Positions 35,001 through 43,026 are shown, counted from the stretch's first letter. The stretch is DNA of 64,000 nucleotides from Rahnella rivi (GCF_019049655.1 NZ_JAFMOX010000063.1:124001-188000), one strand, 5' to 3'. Numbers and translations are program-made. Notes: generated by a model from the sequence alone, not told the origin.

Positions 35001-37546
35001 GCGTGGCGCGGGTGGTGATCGACGACCGTCACGGTCCGCTGACCGATCAGCTTAACCAGCGGATGCAAATGCCGCACGCTTCCCAGCAGGCTCTGCTGCC
35101 GGTTCGCAGCGACGATGACATCAGCCCGGTGGCCGCAGAACCGCGCGGCCTGACCTATTTCAACGGCACCGGTGGATTCTCCCCTGATGGCCGTGAATAT
35201 CAGATCCTGCTCAACGAAGGGCAAAACACCCCGGCGCCGTGGTCAAACGTGCTGGCGAACGCCGATTTTGGCACGGTGATTTCAGAAAGCGGTCAGGCGT
35301 ATACCTGGTATGAAAACGCCCACGAATACCGTTTAACGCCGTGGGAAAATGACCCGGTCAGCGACAGTTCCGGCGAAGCGTTTTATTTGCGTGACGAAGA
35401 GAGCGGCAGCGTCTGGTCACCGGCACCGTTGCCGGTGCGCGGCGCGGGCGGTTATGTCACGCGGCACGGTTTTGGTTACAGCGTGTTCGAACACACCGAA
35501 CGCGGGATCGCCAGCGAAATGACGGTGCTGGTCGCCGAACATGCGCCGGTGAAACTGATCATGCTCACCCTGACCAACGTCTCCGGCCGTCCGCGCAGGC
35601 TGTCGGTCACCGGTTATGTGGAATGGGTGATGGCCGATCTGCGCACCAAATCCGCCATGCACATCGTCACCTCGCAGGCGCGTGTGACGCAGGGCTGCGG
35701 CGTGCTGGCGACCAACCATTACACCAGCAACGGCGGCGAACGCACGGCCTTCTTCGCGGTGACCGGCGCACACTGTTCGGTCAGTGGCGATCGCCGTGAG
35801 TTCTTTGGCCGTGCCGGTTCACCGGCCTCTCCGGCGGCCATGAAAAACCAGCGGCTCTCCGACCGCACGGGCGCAGCGATGGATCCGTGCGGCGCGGTGC
35901 AGTCGGCGACCACGCTCATCGACGGTGATCAGCGCACCTTTACCTTCGTGCTGGGTCTGGGGCAAAACGCCAATGACGCCGAAGCGCTGATCCGCCAGTT
36001 CTTGCAGGAAGGCGAGGCGCAGGCCGAACTGGATCGCGTGCATCAGCACTGGCATCAGGTGCTGGATAAAATTCAGGTCACCACGCCGGATCCGTCGGTG
36101 AATTTACTCGCCAACGGCTGGCTGATTTATCAGACCTTAGCCAGCCGGATCCTGGCGCGCAGCGGCTATTATCAGTCGGGCGGCGCGTTCGGTTTCCGCG
36201 ATCAGCTTCAGGACACGCTGGCGCTCACCCACGCCGCACCGCAGCGCATGCGCGAGCAGATCCTGCTGTGCGCCTCGCGGCAGTTTATCGAAGGCGACGT
36301 CCAGCACTGGTGGCATCCGCCAACCGGCAATGGCGTGCGCACGCGCTGCTCAGATGATTATCTGTGGCTGCCGCTGGCCATCAGCCATTACATCTCGGTG
36401 ACCGGCGATCACGACATCGCGGAGCAGCAAATTCCGTATCTCGAAGCACGTTTGCTGGCCGCCGGTGAAGAGTCTTTCTATGAGTTACCGGTGGTCAGTT
36501 CAACGCATGAAACCCTCTGGCAGCACGGGGTTCGCGCACTGAAACACGGCCTGAAAATGGGGCAACACGGCCTGCCGCTGATGGGCGCGGGCGACTGGAA
36601 CGATGGCATGAATCTGGTCGGCCTTGGCGGTCGCGGTGAAAGCGTCTGGCTGGGCTTCTTCCTGTATGACGTGCTGCAACGCTACGGCGCACTGGCAGAA
36701 GAACGCCATGACGAAGACACCGCCGCACTGTGCCGCGAACAGTCGGCACTGCTGAAACACAATCTGAACGAACACGCCTGGGACGGCGACTGGTATCTGC
36801 GCGGCTACTTCGACAGCGGCGAAACCCTGGGCTCACATCTGAATGACGAATGTCAGATAGACGCTATCGCCCAGAGCTGGTCTGTGCTTTCCGGTGCAGG
36901 TACGCCGGAACGCACCGCCAGCGCCATGCACTCGGTCGATCAACGGCTGGTGGATAACGACGCCGGATTGATCAAACTGCTGACGCCGCCGTTCGACGGC
37001 AACGGCCCGAATCCAGGCTATATCCGGGGTTATCTGCCAGGCGTGCGCGAGAACGGCGGGCAATATACTCACGGTGCGATTTGGGCGGTGATGGCCTTCG
37101 CCAAACAGGGCAATATCGAACGGGCATGGGAGCTGATGTCGATGATTAACCCGATCAATCACAGCCTCAGCGCCAGCGACGTCAGCCGCTATAAAGCCGA
37201 ACCTTATGTGATTTCCGCCGATATTTACTCGGTGGATCCGCACAGCGGACGCGGCGGCTGGAGCTGGTACACCGGCTCGGCAGGCTGGACATATCGTCTG
37301 ATCACCGAAGCCCTGCTCGGCATCACCCGCCACGGCGACGCGATCGCCATTCACAGCCATCTGCCCGCCGCCTGGCCGGAGATCACCGTCTCTTATCAGC
37401 AGGGTAGCAGCCATTATCAGATCACCGTGCGCCGCAGCACCGGCGAATACCGCGTACTGCTCGACGGCCAGGTTCTGGAAAATGACCGAATTCCGCTGGT
37501 GGATGACGGGGCTGAGCATCAGGTGGAGGTGGAACTGGGCAGTTAG
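29012..37546 (+). CDS. cyclic beta-1,2-glucan synthase (NdvB/ChvB type)
   Basis: About 2844 residues from GTG 29012 (AAGGAA seven bases upstream); the open frame reaches 28904. Size and order match NdvB/ChvB: N-terminal cytoplasmic part, two membrane helices (about 415-475), GT84 glycosyltransferase (VVIPCLLGSRKN at about 495, YVITLDSDTVLPR with acidic motif at about 630, then RKTRWIRGDWQ), more membrane helices (about 825-985), a glucoamylase-like domain (residues 1040-1550, ending with SYMAHHQGMGF), two beta-sandwich CBM-type parts, and a C-terminal GH94 phosphorylase-like domain with MGAGDWNDGMN near 2530 that trims chain length. The product is periplasmic cyclic glucan, used for osmoadaptation and host interaction in rhizobia and Brucella. 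It stands alone; an NdvA-type exporter is not nearby. Terminator at 37568. Confidence 0.9.
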   Translation: MKNAVFSWFKSKGAPPVSPATRRHRASALEQSTPIRAELFSADQMERYGGKLALSHKLSKKKLPYYLLKRLDDNEKVLTRSCLILSSGEKASITPAGEWLLDNYYLIEEQIRVVRQLLPKNFGKGLPSLGSPHFCPRIYDIATEVVSHSDGLWDIKTLTRFLSTYQSVRPLTLGELWAFPGMLRLALIENLRRVSIEVANAQKERNLADFWVNKLQDSAENDPASQIIVIADMARTNPPRTSAFVAELVRRLQGHGSMLALPLTWVEQRLSEVGLTQREVIDKFNQQLAANQLSVSNSIMGLRQLTEMDWADFAENLSVVEKILRGDPASIYATMHFDTRDNYRHQIERLSRNSRHDEAAVAARAVALAQQAGGTYQQQHVGYYLIGPGRPVLEKELQVRFSLLNRARAKLSQTPLLSWLGSLLLVTTAVTADALYRSGHPGNNWLWWALLVPVMLVASQFALNLLSEITTRSRTPQPLPRLEFVGGIPESASTLVVIPCLLGSRKNIDALINSLEVCYLGNVLPNLNFALLSDFHDSEEPHSEDNDTLLVYARQKIQQLNRRYTVTQGALFTLLHRDSEKNAAQGVWMGYERKRGKLNALNLWLRGHGEPFSLIEGSTQANLQQVKYVITLDSDTVLPRATAHQLVAAMAHPLNHPVYDEQRHLVVSGYAILQPRLAEEIPANGQGRYAALCSSVPGNDPYSSMSSDIYQDLFGEGSFVGKGIYDVDMFIRANENTCPENLVLSHDLLEGCYARSGMLSDVVLYEQYPDHYLADVARKTRWIRGDWQLLNWLRFRVRQEDGQRCRNPLTTLSRWKLFDNLRRSLVAPAFLVIIFCTVALVPNKMYWFGFIAAMLLFPVLVALVLDLLNKGPRRSLLPHLKSVASATLSRLSRIFVTLMTLPHEAVYSVQAILLTLWRLNVSHRKLHEWASINVSEKSRAQSPEYFYRRMWANPLAGIALVMLPTLTHSSLVWAALPLGILWFLGPRVMCWLSQPASRPAPDLDAQQRIFLRQAARQTWSFFETFVNEQENWLPPDNYQEIPQPVVAHRTSPTNIGLSLLANITAWDFGYITQGEVLLRTSQTLDTLDKLEHYRGHLYNWYDTRTLEPLNPRYISSVDSGNFAGHLLTLSTGLHLWRVQPAVNLPQWLTGLEDTLYLAENKNGAAAMAKLRESWTQASTAQGEEIFVHLRAMRALIATSSEGYLPRLAEQLDAGLAEWSAFYGWLSPQAYHEPLPSLLWLAQQDALSSPQLSRAIGLARQRLDIIGELEQRLNDHAHMDFRFLYDTNTHLLTVGYNCDAHKMDSGKYDLLPSEIRLTNYVTIATNQLPQKSWFALGRLFTVIDKQPSLMSWSGSMFEYLMPQLVMPAYPDTLLVQMCQTAVDRQIAWGKENNVPWGISESAYAAFDLNQNYQYHAFGVPGLGLKRGLGEDMVVAPYATMMALMFRPQEACLNLVELENCGARGEYGFYDALDYSPSRLVRGQIYIVVRSYMAHHQGMGFLALANVLLDSPMPARFAANAAFQSARLLLQERVPDAVELYSPRRHFESHDSTLQKVNVELREFTDVDSPTPEVQLLSNTNYHLMVTQAGGSVSRWKDLTLTRWREDATRDHRGIFCYLSDPATGEISSNTWQPAGKQKGTYHAVLTDSGAEFTRTQGSLTLKTHIVVSPEDDVEIRRMTITHHGRRPRTVEITTYAEVVLAPAANDATHPAFSNLFVQTELVPAQEGILCHRRPREPDEHCPWMFHMMAIHGPVERETSFETDRAAFIGRGHTAAHPQALQQPGKLSNSAGAVLDPVLAIRQRIRLKPGVPVVVDMVYGIGDTRLQSLALLEKYRDHHIADRVFEIAWSHSQVVLRQLNATEDDAGLFNRLAGALLFASQEMRGDAQTIIHNRRGQSGLWGLSLSGDLPIVLLTLSSSENINLVKLLIRAHNYWRLKGLKVDLVLLSNDPGGYQQALQNQILGLVASGAGSSQTDIPGGIFVRNGEQISQEDRTLLMSVARVVIDDRHGPLTDQLNQRMQMPHASQQALLPVRSDDDISPVAAEPRGLTYFNGTGGFSPDGREYQILLNEGQNTPAPWSNVLANADFGTVISESGQAYTWYENAHEYRLTPWENDPVSDSSGEAFYLRDEESGSVWSPAPLPVRGAGGYVTRHGFGYSVFEHTERGIASEMTVLVAEHAPVKLIMLTLTNVSGRPRRLSVTGYVEWVMADLRTKSAMHIVTSQARVTQGCGVLATNHYTSNGGERTAFFAVTGAHCSVSGDRREFFGRAGSPASPAAMKNQRLSDRTGAAMDPCGAVQSATTLIDGDQRTFTFVLGLGQNANDAEALIRQFLQEGEAQAELDRVHQHWHQVLDKIQVTTPDPSVNLLANGWLIYQTLASRILARSGYYQSGGAFGFRDQLQDTLALTHAAPQRMREQILLCASRQFIEGDVQHWWHPPTGNGVRTRCSDDYLWLPLAISHYISVTGDHDIAEQQIPYLEARLLAAGEESFYELPVVSSTHETLWQHGVRALKHGLKMGQHGLPLMGAGDWNDGMNLVGLGGRGESVWLGFFLYDVLQRYGALAEERHDEDTAALCREQSALLKHNLNEHAWDGDWYLRGYFDSGETLGSHLNDECQIDAIAQSWSVLSGAGTPERTASAMHSVDQRLVDNDAGLIKLLTPPFDGNGPNPGYIRGYLPGVRENGGQYTHGAIWAVMAFAKQGNIERAWELMSMINPINHSLSASDVSRYKAEPYVISADIYSVDPHSGRGGWSWYTGSAGWTYRLITEALLGITRHGDAIAIHSHLPAAWPEITVSYQQGSSHYQITVRRSTGEYRVLLDGQVLENDRIPLVDDGAEHQVEVELGS

Positions 37547-37567
37547 ATCATACCGATACTCTCAGAG

Positions 37568-37590
37568 GCCCCGCACTGCGGGGCTTTTCT
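37568..37590 (+). terminator. Rho-independent terminator after the glucan synthase gene
   Basis: Stem GCCCCG / CGGGGC with loop CACTG, followed by TTTTCTTTTTT. Confidence 0.88.
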
Positions 37591-37675
37591 TTTTTCCACA
37601 CAAGCTAAGCCAATAAAGTCCGTCGCGCGGGCATCTTTCTGCTGTTAGGTTGAGAAAAAAACCGAGGAGAACACC

Positions 37676-38380
37676 ATGAGCACACTTCCTGTCGCCGTCA
37701 TTACCGGCGGAACCAGCGGTATCGGGCTGGCGATTGTCCATAATCTGGCACGCGACCATCGGGTCTTTGCGCTGGGGCGGAATAAAGAGAGCCTGCTGGC
37801 GTTGCGGCTGATTGAAAACGTTGACGCGGTGGAAATCGATTTACTGGATTTTACCGCCATTGAACACTTTATCCGCGAGCTGCCGCAGATTGATGTGCTG
37901 GTCCATTCGGCGGCAATCTCCAAACCCCTGCGTGTTGAAAACGCCACCCCGGAGGACTGGCAGCAGCAATTTTCCATTAACGTGTTTGCGCCTGCACAAT
38001 TCACCCGGCTGGCGCTGCCCGCGCTGCGAAAACAGGAAGGTCAGGTGGTGTTTATCGGTTCGGGTTCGGGCACGAAAGCCGACGGCGGAAATACGGTGTA
38101 CTGCGCATCGAAATTTGCCCTGAATGCGCTGGCTCATGCTCTCCGGCAGGAAGAAAGCGAACATGGCGTGCGCGTATCCACCGTCGCGCCGGGGCCTACG
38201 GATACGCCGATGAACCGCAAAACCCGCGAAAGTCAGGGAGATTTTGCGGCCATCGATCCGCGGGATTACAGCACACCCGAATCGGTTGCGGCGGCGGTGC
38301 GTCTGGTGGTCAGTGCCAGTGACGATACTCAAATTACCGATATCGCCGTCAGACCACGGCGGGATAAAGCCAAACGCTGA
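37676..38380 (+). CDS. short-chain dehydrogenase/reductase (SDR)
   Basis: 234 residues with a classical SDR plan: nucleotide motif TGGTSGIG near the N-terminus, DVLVHSAA (the NNAG position), Ser in VVFIGSGSG, and the catalytic YxxxK in VYCASKFALNAL, then PGPTDTPM. It uses NAD(P)H on an unknown carbonyl or alcohol. ATG 37676 follows GAGGAGAAC. It is a single gene between the glucan synthase and a small exported-protein gene. Short C-terminus and cytoplasmic. No substrate can be assigned. Confidence 0.88.
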   Translation: MSTLPVAVITGGTSGIGLAIVHNLARDHRVFALGRNKESLLALRLIENVDAVEIDLLDFTAIEHFIRELPQIDVLVHSAAISKPLRVENATPEDWQQQFSINVFAPAQFTRLALPALRKQEGQVVFIGSGSGTKADGGNTVYCASKFALNALAHALRQEESEHGVRVSTVAPGPTDTPMNRKTRESQGDFAAIDPRDYSTPESVAAAVRLVVSASDDTQITDIAVRPRRDKAKR

Positions 38381-38597
38381 GACTGCTTGAATAATGCGCC
38401 GGGCCGGAGTGCTGGCGCATGGCTTTACAATAATAACGTCAGTCCGTAATATCCCCCCGTCTTATCTTTTTGACCTGCCTTATATTTATCAGCACGCCCG
38501 CTTCAGGGATATTCCTCATGAATATGCCAGGAAGAATGCTTTATTTATATATAGCCAAAAGAATACATATAAAGTTTTTATTAAAGGAGTAATAAAA

Positions 38598-39008
38598 ATG
38601 CGCAAACACACGCTGTTATTAATGGTTCTTTTCTCTCTGCCCCTTTTAAACCCGGCCAGTGCAATCACCATCAAACCGGGTGAATGGGCAGTCGCCAATG
38701 TCACCGGCACGCTGGGTAAAATCTGCGTATCCCCGACAGAATCACTCCTTCTTAAAACGATTAATCGAAACGTTAAATTTAAGGATAGCAATTGCGAAAA
38801 TTACTATACAAATAACACCGCGCACCGGGTAGTTGTTAAGAGAACCTGTATTCTAAAAGGGGTGAAATCATCCGCGACGGTTGTCATGACTGAAATTAAT
38901 GAAAATAAATTCCACGTCAAAGCCCAGGCACAAAAAGATAAAAATAACCACACCACATTCAGAGGCGGCTCAGGCGTTATACGCTTCACGTCAAACAAAT
39001 GTTCTTAA
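38598..39008 (+). CDS. small exported protein, DUF3617-like
   Basis: 136 residues from ATG 38598, with AAAGGAG nine bases upstream; the longer frame from 38394 lacks any ribosome site. Signal peptide KHTLLLMVLFSLPLLNPASA. The mature part starts ITIKPGEWAV and contains KICVSPTE, a Cys-rich spacing (Cys in CENYYTN, CILKG, and the final KCS) and VVMTEINENKFHV; this follows the 'PG.W.....C......' layout of DUF3617 periplasmic proteins. The gene is clearly AT-richer than its neighbours, with long A-rich runs, suggesting horizontal origin. Function unknown. Confidence 0.6.
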   Translation: MRKHTLLLMVLFSLPLLNPASAITIKPGEWAVANVTGTLGKICVSPTESLLLKTINRNVKFKDSNCENYYTNNTAHRVVVKRTCILKGVKSSATVVMTEINENKFHVKAQAQKDKNNHTTFRGGSGVIRFTSNKCS

Positions 39009-39144
39009 TCTGAAATAATCCCTTTCCGGCATTCTGACTTAAGCCCGGTTAGCGACACACTCGTCTGATAACGGCAGGGGATCCCGCGGCGCGGCGAAAC
39101 GCACTCCTTGATGCAGATCATCGAAAGCGTGGTTTTGATTTGAT

Positions 39145-39165
39145 CGAATGATAATCATTATCGTT
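39145..39165 (+). promoter_or_regulatory. Fur box upstream of hutW
   Basis: GAATGATAATCATTATCGTT at about 39146-39165, nearly the full Fur consensus, 45 bp before the hutW start. Indicates iron-repressed expression of the heme-use operon. Confidence 0.9.
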
Positions 39166-39208
39166 TAATGCTCACCGATACTTGATTCTTCAGGAGAAGA
39201 AGAACCCT

Positions 39209-40534
39209 ATGAGCTTAGACCTCACGCGCTTTTATGCTGCCGAACAGGGGTTGCCGTTTCCCGACCGCCGGGCGGTGATGCCCTGGCGGCCACAGCAACC
39301 CGTCGCGCCTCAGGATATTCCCGCGCAGTGGCAGGCGCTGTGTCAGCAGACACTTGCGGCCAATAAGCGTCTGGTATATCTGCATATTCCCTTCTGTGCC
39401 ACGCACTGCACATTCTGCGGGTTCTATCAGAACAAACTCGAAGCAGAGGCGACGGAGCAATACTGCGACTATCTGATCCGCGAAATCGAACAGGAAGCTG
39501 GCTCGCCGCTGCATCAGTCCGCCCCGGTTCATGCGGTCTATTTTGGCGGCGGCACGCCCACGGCGCTGAGCGCGACACAGTTGCACCGCATCATCAGCGC
39601 GCTGCGACGCCTCCTTCCGCTGGCGCCGGACTGCGAAATCACCGTCGAGGGGCGCATTCTCAACTTTGACGATGAGAGAATCGATGCCTGTCTGGAAGCC
39701 GGTGCCAACCGTTTTTCCATCGGCATTCAGACGTTCGATACCCGCATCCGTCAGCGGATGGGCCGTCGCGCCAGCCGTGAGGAGGCGATCCACTTCCTGC
39801 AAAAACTGGGCGAACGCGACCGCGCCGCGGTGGTGTGCGACCTGATGTTTGGCCTGCCGGCACAGACGCCCGCCTCATGGCGTGAGGATTTACAGATTGT
39901 GCGTGATTTGCCGCTCGACGGCGTCGATCTGTATGCGCTGAACCTGTTGCCTTCTACGCCACTGGGCAAAGCGGTTGAAAATCACCGCGTCACTTTGCCC
40001 GATGTCGCAATGCGCCGGGATTTTTATCTTGAAGGCGAAGCCTTTCTGGCGCGCGATGGCTGGCATCAGATCAGCAACAGCCACTGGGCGCGCACCACGC
40101 GGGAGCGCAATCTGTACAATCTGCTGATCAAACAGGGCGCAGATTGCCTGGCATTTGGCAGCGGCGCGGGCGGCAATCTGGGCGGTCAGTCGTACATGAC
40201 GGCACGCAGTCTGGAGGCGTGGTATCAGCAACTCGATGCCGGGCAGAAGCCGATCATGATGATGACCGCCGGTGCCTCTGACGAGCAGCGCTGGCGTCTC
40301 GATTTACAAGGCGGCATCGAAGCAGGCCGCTACGATTTGAGCCGCATCGTTGAAGACCCGCTTCCCCTCGAACCTTTATTAGAGCAATGGCAGCAATGCG
40401 GCCTGATGAACCGTCACGGCGCACGCTTTGATCTCACCCCCGCCGGACGTTTCTGGGCCAGCAATATGTTGCAGGCGCTGCAAGATCTGATCCCACAACT
40501 GACTTTACGGAGTGCCGCCCATGCACACGGATAA
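39209..40534 (+). CDS. hutW: anaerobic heme-degrading radical SAM methyltransferase HutW/ChuW
   Basis: 441 residues from ATG 39209 (GGAG and GAAGAAG upstream). A HemN-like radical SAM protein with the CX3CX2C cluster motif in HIPFCATHCTFCGFYQNK, then YFGGGTPTALS and IGIQTFDTRIRQRMGRR. HutW/ChuW opens the heme ring under anaerobic conditions by a radical methyl transfer, making anaerobilin and freeing iron. A coproporphyrinogen oxidase reading is rejected because of the following hutX and chuY-like genes. First gene of a three-gene operon; 14 bp before the end of this gene hutX begins. Confidence 0.9.
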   Translation: MSLDLTRFYAAEQGLPFPDRRAVMPWRPQQPVAPQDIPAQWQALCQQTLAANKRLVYLHIPFCATHCTFCGFYQNKLEAEATEQYCDYLIREIEQEAGSPLHQSAPVHAVYFGGGTPTALSATQLHRIISALRRLLPLAPDCEITVEGRILNFDDERIDACLEAGANRFSIGIQTFDTRIRQRMGRRASREEAIHFLQKLGERDRAAVVCDLMFGLPAQTPASWREDLQIVRDLPLDGVDLYALNLLPSTPLGKAVENHRVTLPDVAMRRDFYLEGEAFLARDGWHQISNSHWARTTRERNLYNLLIKQGADCLAFGSGAGGNLGGQSYMTARSLEAWYQQLDAGQKPIMMMTAGASDEQRWRLDLQGGIEAGRYDLSRIVEDPLPLEPLLEQWQQCGLMNRHGARFDLTPAGRFWASNMLQALQDLIPQLTLRSAAHAHG

Positions 40535-41033
40535 ACTGCAAACCCTGATCGACTTTTTAGCCACAGAACCCGATGGCACCGTGGAAGATATTGCCCGCGA
40601 ATATGGCATCGCGCCGCTGAACGTGATCCAAAATTTACCGGGAAGTTATCTGTTTTCAGGCGCACATTTCGACACGGTGTGGGACAGCATCACGCAATGG
40701 GGAGAGGTGACGACGCTGGTCAACAATGATGACCTGATCCTCGAATTTCACGGTGCGCTGCCGACCGGCACACACCGCCACGGCTATTTTAATCTGCGTG
40801 GCAAACAGGGGCTGAGCGGGCATATCCGCGCGACACATTGCCAGCATATCGCGCTGGTCGAACGACCATTTATGGGAATGAGCACAGCAAGCGTCTGGTT
40901 TTTAAACGCTGCCGGTTATGCGATGCTCAAGGTTTTCGTGGGACGCGACAGCCACCGCCAGCTTTTGAACGATCAGCTGACGGCGTTTCGCGCGCTTCCC
41001 GCCATGCTGGCTGAAAGAGAGAGTGTAATTTGA
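40521..41033 (+). CDS. hutX: heme utilisation carrier protein HutX
   Basis: 170 residues from ATG 40521 with ACGGAG upstream, overlapping the end of hutW by 14 bp. Family signature includes LATEPDGTVEDIAREYGIAPLNVIQNLP, FDTVWDSITQWGEVTTLVNNDDLILEF, and FMGMSTASVWFLNAAGYAMLKVFVGRD. HutX/ChuX binds heme in the cytoplasm and hands it to the degrading enzyme. Its stop overlaps the start of the next gene by four bases. Confidence 0.9.
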   Translation: MHTDKLQTLIDFLATEPDGTVEDIAREYGIAPLNVIQNLPGSYLFSGAHFDTVWDSITQWGEVTTLVNNDDLILEFHGALPTGTHRHGYFNLRGKQGLSGHIRATHCQHIALVERPFMGMSTASVWFLNAAGYAMLKVFVGRDSHRQLLNDQLTAFRALPAMLAERESVI

Positions 41034-41653
41034 CGACTTTGCTGATTTTTGGCGCCGGCAGCGGCGTCGGTGCAGAACTGGCTGCCTTGAGTGTGCAAGA
41101 GCGCCCGCTGGTGGCGCTGATTCGCCAACCTGAACAGGCAAACGCCTTACGCCAGGCGGGCGTCACGGTGATTGAAGGCGATGCGCTTAACCCGCAGGAC
41201 GTCTTGCTGGCCTGCCAGACCGCCGGGGCGCAGGCGCAAATTGTCTCCACGCTGGGCGGGAAACACTCTGATTACCACGCTAACCGGCTGATCATCGATA
41301 CCGCCGAACAGACCGGTATCCGCCAGATGGTGCTGGTCACCTCCATCGGCTGCGGCGACAGCTGGTCTACCTTGTCTGACCGTGCAAAACAGGCGTTCGG
41401 GCAGGCGGTGCGGGAGAAATCGCTGGCGGAAAGCTGGCTGCAAACCAGTACGCTGCAAGGGTGCATCCTGCGCCCCGGTGGCCTGACGGATGGCGAAGCG
41501 ACCGGCCAGGCGCAACGGCTGGAAACCGAAGCCCACGGGCGCGTTCGCCGAAGTGACGTCGCGTTGCACATTCAGCAACTGCTCAATAGCGGCGAGGGAT
41601 GGGGTAAAATTTACGCCCTGATCGATCCGTCTCTGGCGGGTGCCCGCTTCTGA
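41030..41653 (+). CDS. chuY: ChuY-like NAD(P)-binding protein (putative anaerobilin reductase)
   Basis: 207 residues from TTG 41030, coupled to hutX by a TTGA overlap. Rossmann start TTLLIFGAGSGVGAELAALS and VLVTSIGCGDSWS, later LRPGGLTDG: an atypical SDR of the NAD(P)-binding (NmrA/SDR_a5) group. In pathogenic E. coli the chuW-chuX-chuY order is the same, and ChuY reduces anaerobilin. Position and length make this the likely role. Terminator follows. Confidence 0.78.
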   Translation: MTTLLIFGAGSGVGAELAALSVQERPLVALIRQPEQANALRQAGVTVIEGDALNPQDVLLACQTAGAQAQIVSTLGGKHSDYHANRLIIDTAEQTGIRQMVLVTSIGCGDSWSTLSDRAKQAFGQAVREKSLAESWLQTSTLQGCILRPGGLTDGEATGQAQRLETEAHGRVRRSDVALHIQQLLNSGEGWGKIYALIDPSLAGARF

Positions 41654-41658
41654 GAAGA

Positions 41659-41683
41659 TGCCCCTGACGGGGCATTTTTTTTT
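41659..41683 (+). terminator. terminator after the hutW-hutX-chuY operon
   Basis: Stem TGCCCC / GGGGCA with loop TGAC and nine T after it. It lies against the stop codon of the convergent HEAT-repeat gene. Confidence 0.9.
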
Positions 41684-43026
41684 CAGGCAGATAACACCTG
41701 CATCAGATAGTTTTTGTCACGCAGGCCGACGTCGGGATGCTGAATGAGCAGCGCCCGTAATGCTGTTTTTTGGTGCGCCGTCGGCTCAGTGTAAAAGCGG
41801 TTTAAGCGCGTCGTCCATTTTGCCAGCGCCTGTCTCATCGGTTCACGTTCAGCATTCCCGGCTTGCATCAGCATAAATTGCAGACCTTCCCACAACCCGA
41901 GGCGAGCGGATAATGGCAGATAGAGCCCGAGATGTTCAGCTGATGGCGCGGCCGCCTGACTGCGTAAAATATCCTCCAGCGTCAGGAAAAACTTGCGTTT
42001 TGCATACTGCCTGCCGGCCCGTTTCGCCACGGAATAAGCCGGGTACGACATCGCCTCAAGCAACAATTCCCTGGCATTTTCCTGCAAATGATCAACGGCA
42101 ATGTCCAACGCCGTTTTGTACAGCGCGGTACTGTCGCTTTTCAGGCAATCCAGGGCCAGCGCCAGCACATCCTCATATTTCTGCTCGTCCAGCGCCCTGA
42201 GTGCCACGCACCGGCGGGACAGGTTCTGAGTCGCATCGTTAAACACCGCCAGACTGTGCGCCACGGGGGAATGACCGCGTTCAGTCAGCACTTTGGCCGC
42301 ACGTTTGCGCACCAGTTCGTTGTTATCATGCAACAGCATCAGCAGCATCGTGACGGGCACGTCAGCATTTTCATCCATCACAACAGCAAGTGCCACCTGC
42401 CTGACCGGCGCATAGCGGTCTTTTAGCAGCGTCAGCAGATCTTGTTCGTTCCGCCTTCCGGACTGACCAAGCCAGGCGCGGGTGGCGATCAGTCTGACAG
42501 ACGGATTTTTATGACCCTGCGTGCGTTCAAAAATAACGTCCACAGTAAACAGTTGCTGTTCCAGCATCAGGCCAAGCACCAGTCTGGCGACATCCGGTTT
42601 GGCTGAGTTCAGGCCTTCCATCAAAACGGCGTTATTCTCTGGCCGGACGAGAAAGCGGTGAATTTCTTCCAGCAGCCGTGCATGGTCATCACGCTGGCTG
42701 CTAAGTAACTTGCCGAATTCAGGCAGACACTCCACCAGCCATCGGGCACCTTGCGGAACCATAAACTGGCGGATGCTCTGGCGTGCGGCATCACGCACCT
42801 GACTCACCCAGTCATTCGCCCGCCTGATGATTGCCGGCAATGCCTCTCCGACTTTCATTCTTCCCAGACAGAGCACCGCCCGCTGGCGAAGATGCCCGTT
42901 ATAGTGGCGGGTCAGGCATTCCAGCCGTTTCAGAGGGTCCGTTTCACGGGCATAAGCGTTATCCCAGTTAGCCGGATCGCTCATCAGCGCCTCGATTTGC
43001 TGTAATAAATAGTATTCCGTTGCCAC
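41683..43026 (-). CDS. HEAT-repeat protein of unknown function
   Basis: 447 residues, all helical, with repeating pairs of helices typical of HEAT repeats: for example RQRAVLCLGRMKVGEALPAIIRRANDWVSQVRDAARQSI, NPSVRLIATRAWL, YAPVRQVALAVVMDENADVPV and NELVRKRAAKVLTERG. No signal peptide, no catalytic motif, so probably a cytoplasmic scaffold or binding protein. It has its own unit: the upstream gap (43027-43302) separates it from hicA, and the 3' end abuts the hut terminator. Not recognised as a named family; phage-defence-type and phycobilin-lyase-like HEAT proteins exist but nothing here singles either out. Confidence 0.6.
   Translation of the reverse strand: MATEYYLLQQIEALMSDPANWDNAYARETDPLKRLECLTRHYNGHLRQRAVLCLGRMKVGEALPAIIRRANDWVSQVRDAARQSIRQFMVPQGARWLVECLPEFGKLLSSQRDDHARLLEEIHRFLVRPENNAVLMEGLNSAKPDVARLVLGLMLEQQLFTVDVIFERTQGHKNPSVRLIATRAWLGQSGRRNEQDLLTLLKDRYAPVRQVALAVVMDENADVPVTMLLMLLHDNNELVRKRAAKVLTERGHSPVAHSLAVFNDATQNLSRRCVALRALDEQKYEDVLALALDCLKSDSTALYKTALDIAVDHLQENARELLLEAMSYPAYSVAKRAGRQYAKRKFFLTLEDILRSQAAAPSAEHLGLYLPLSARLGLWEGLQFMLMQAGNAEREPMRQALAKWTTRLNRFYTEPTAHQKTALRALLIQHPDVGLRDKNYLMQVLSA

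Noticed and set aside
38393..38416. Terminator after the SDR gene
   Set aside because: ATGCGCC and GGCGCAT can pair, but no T-run follows; too weak to call.
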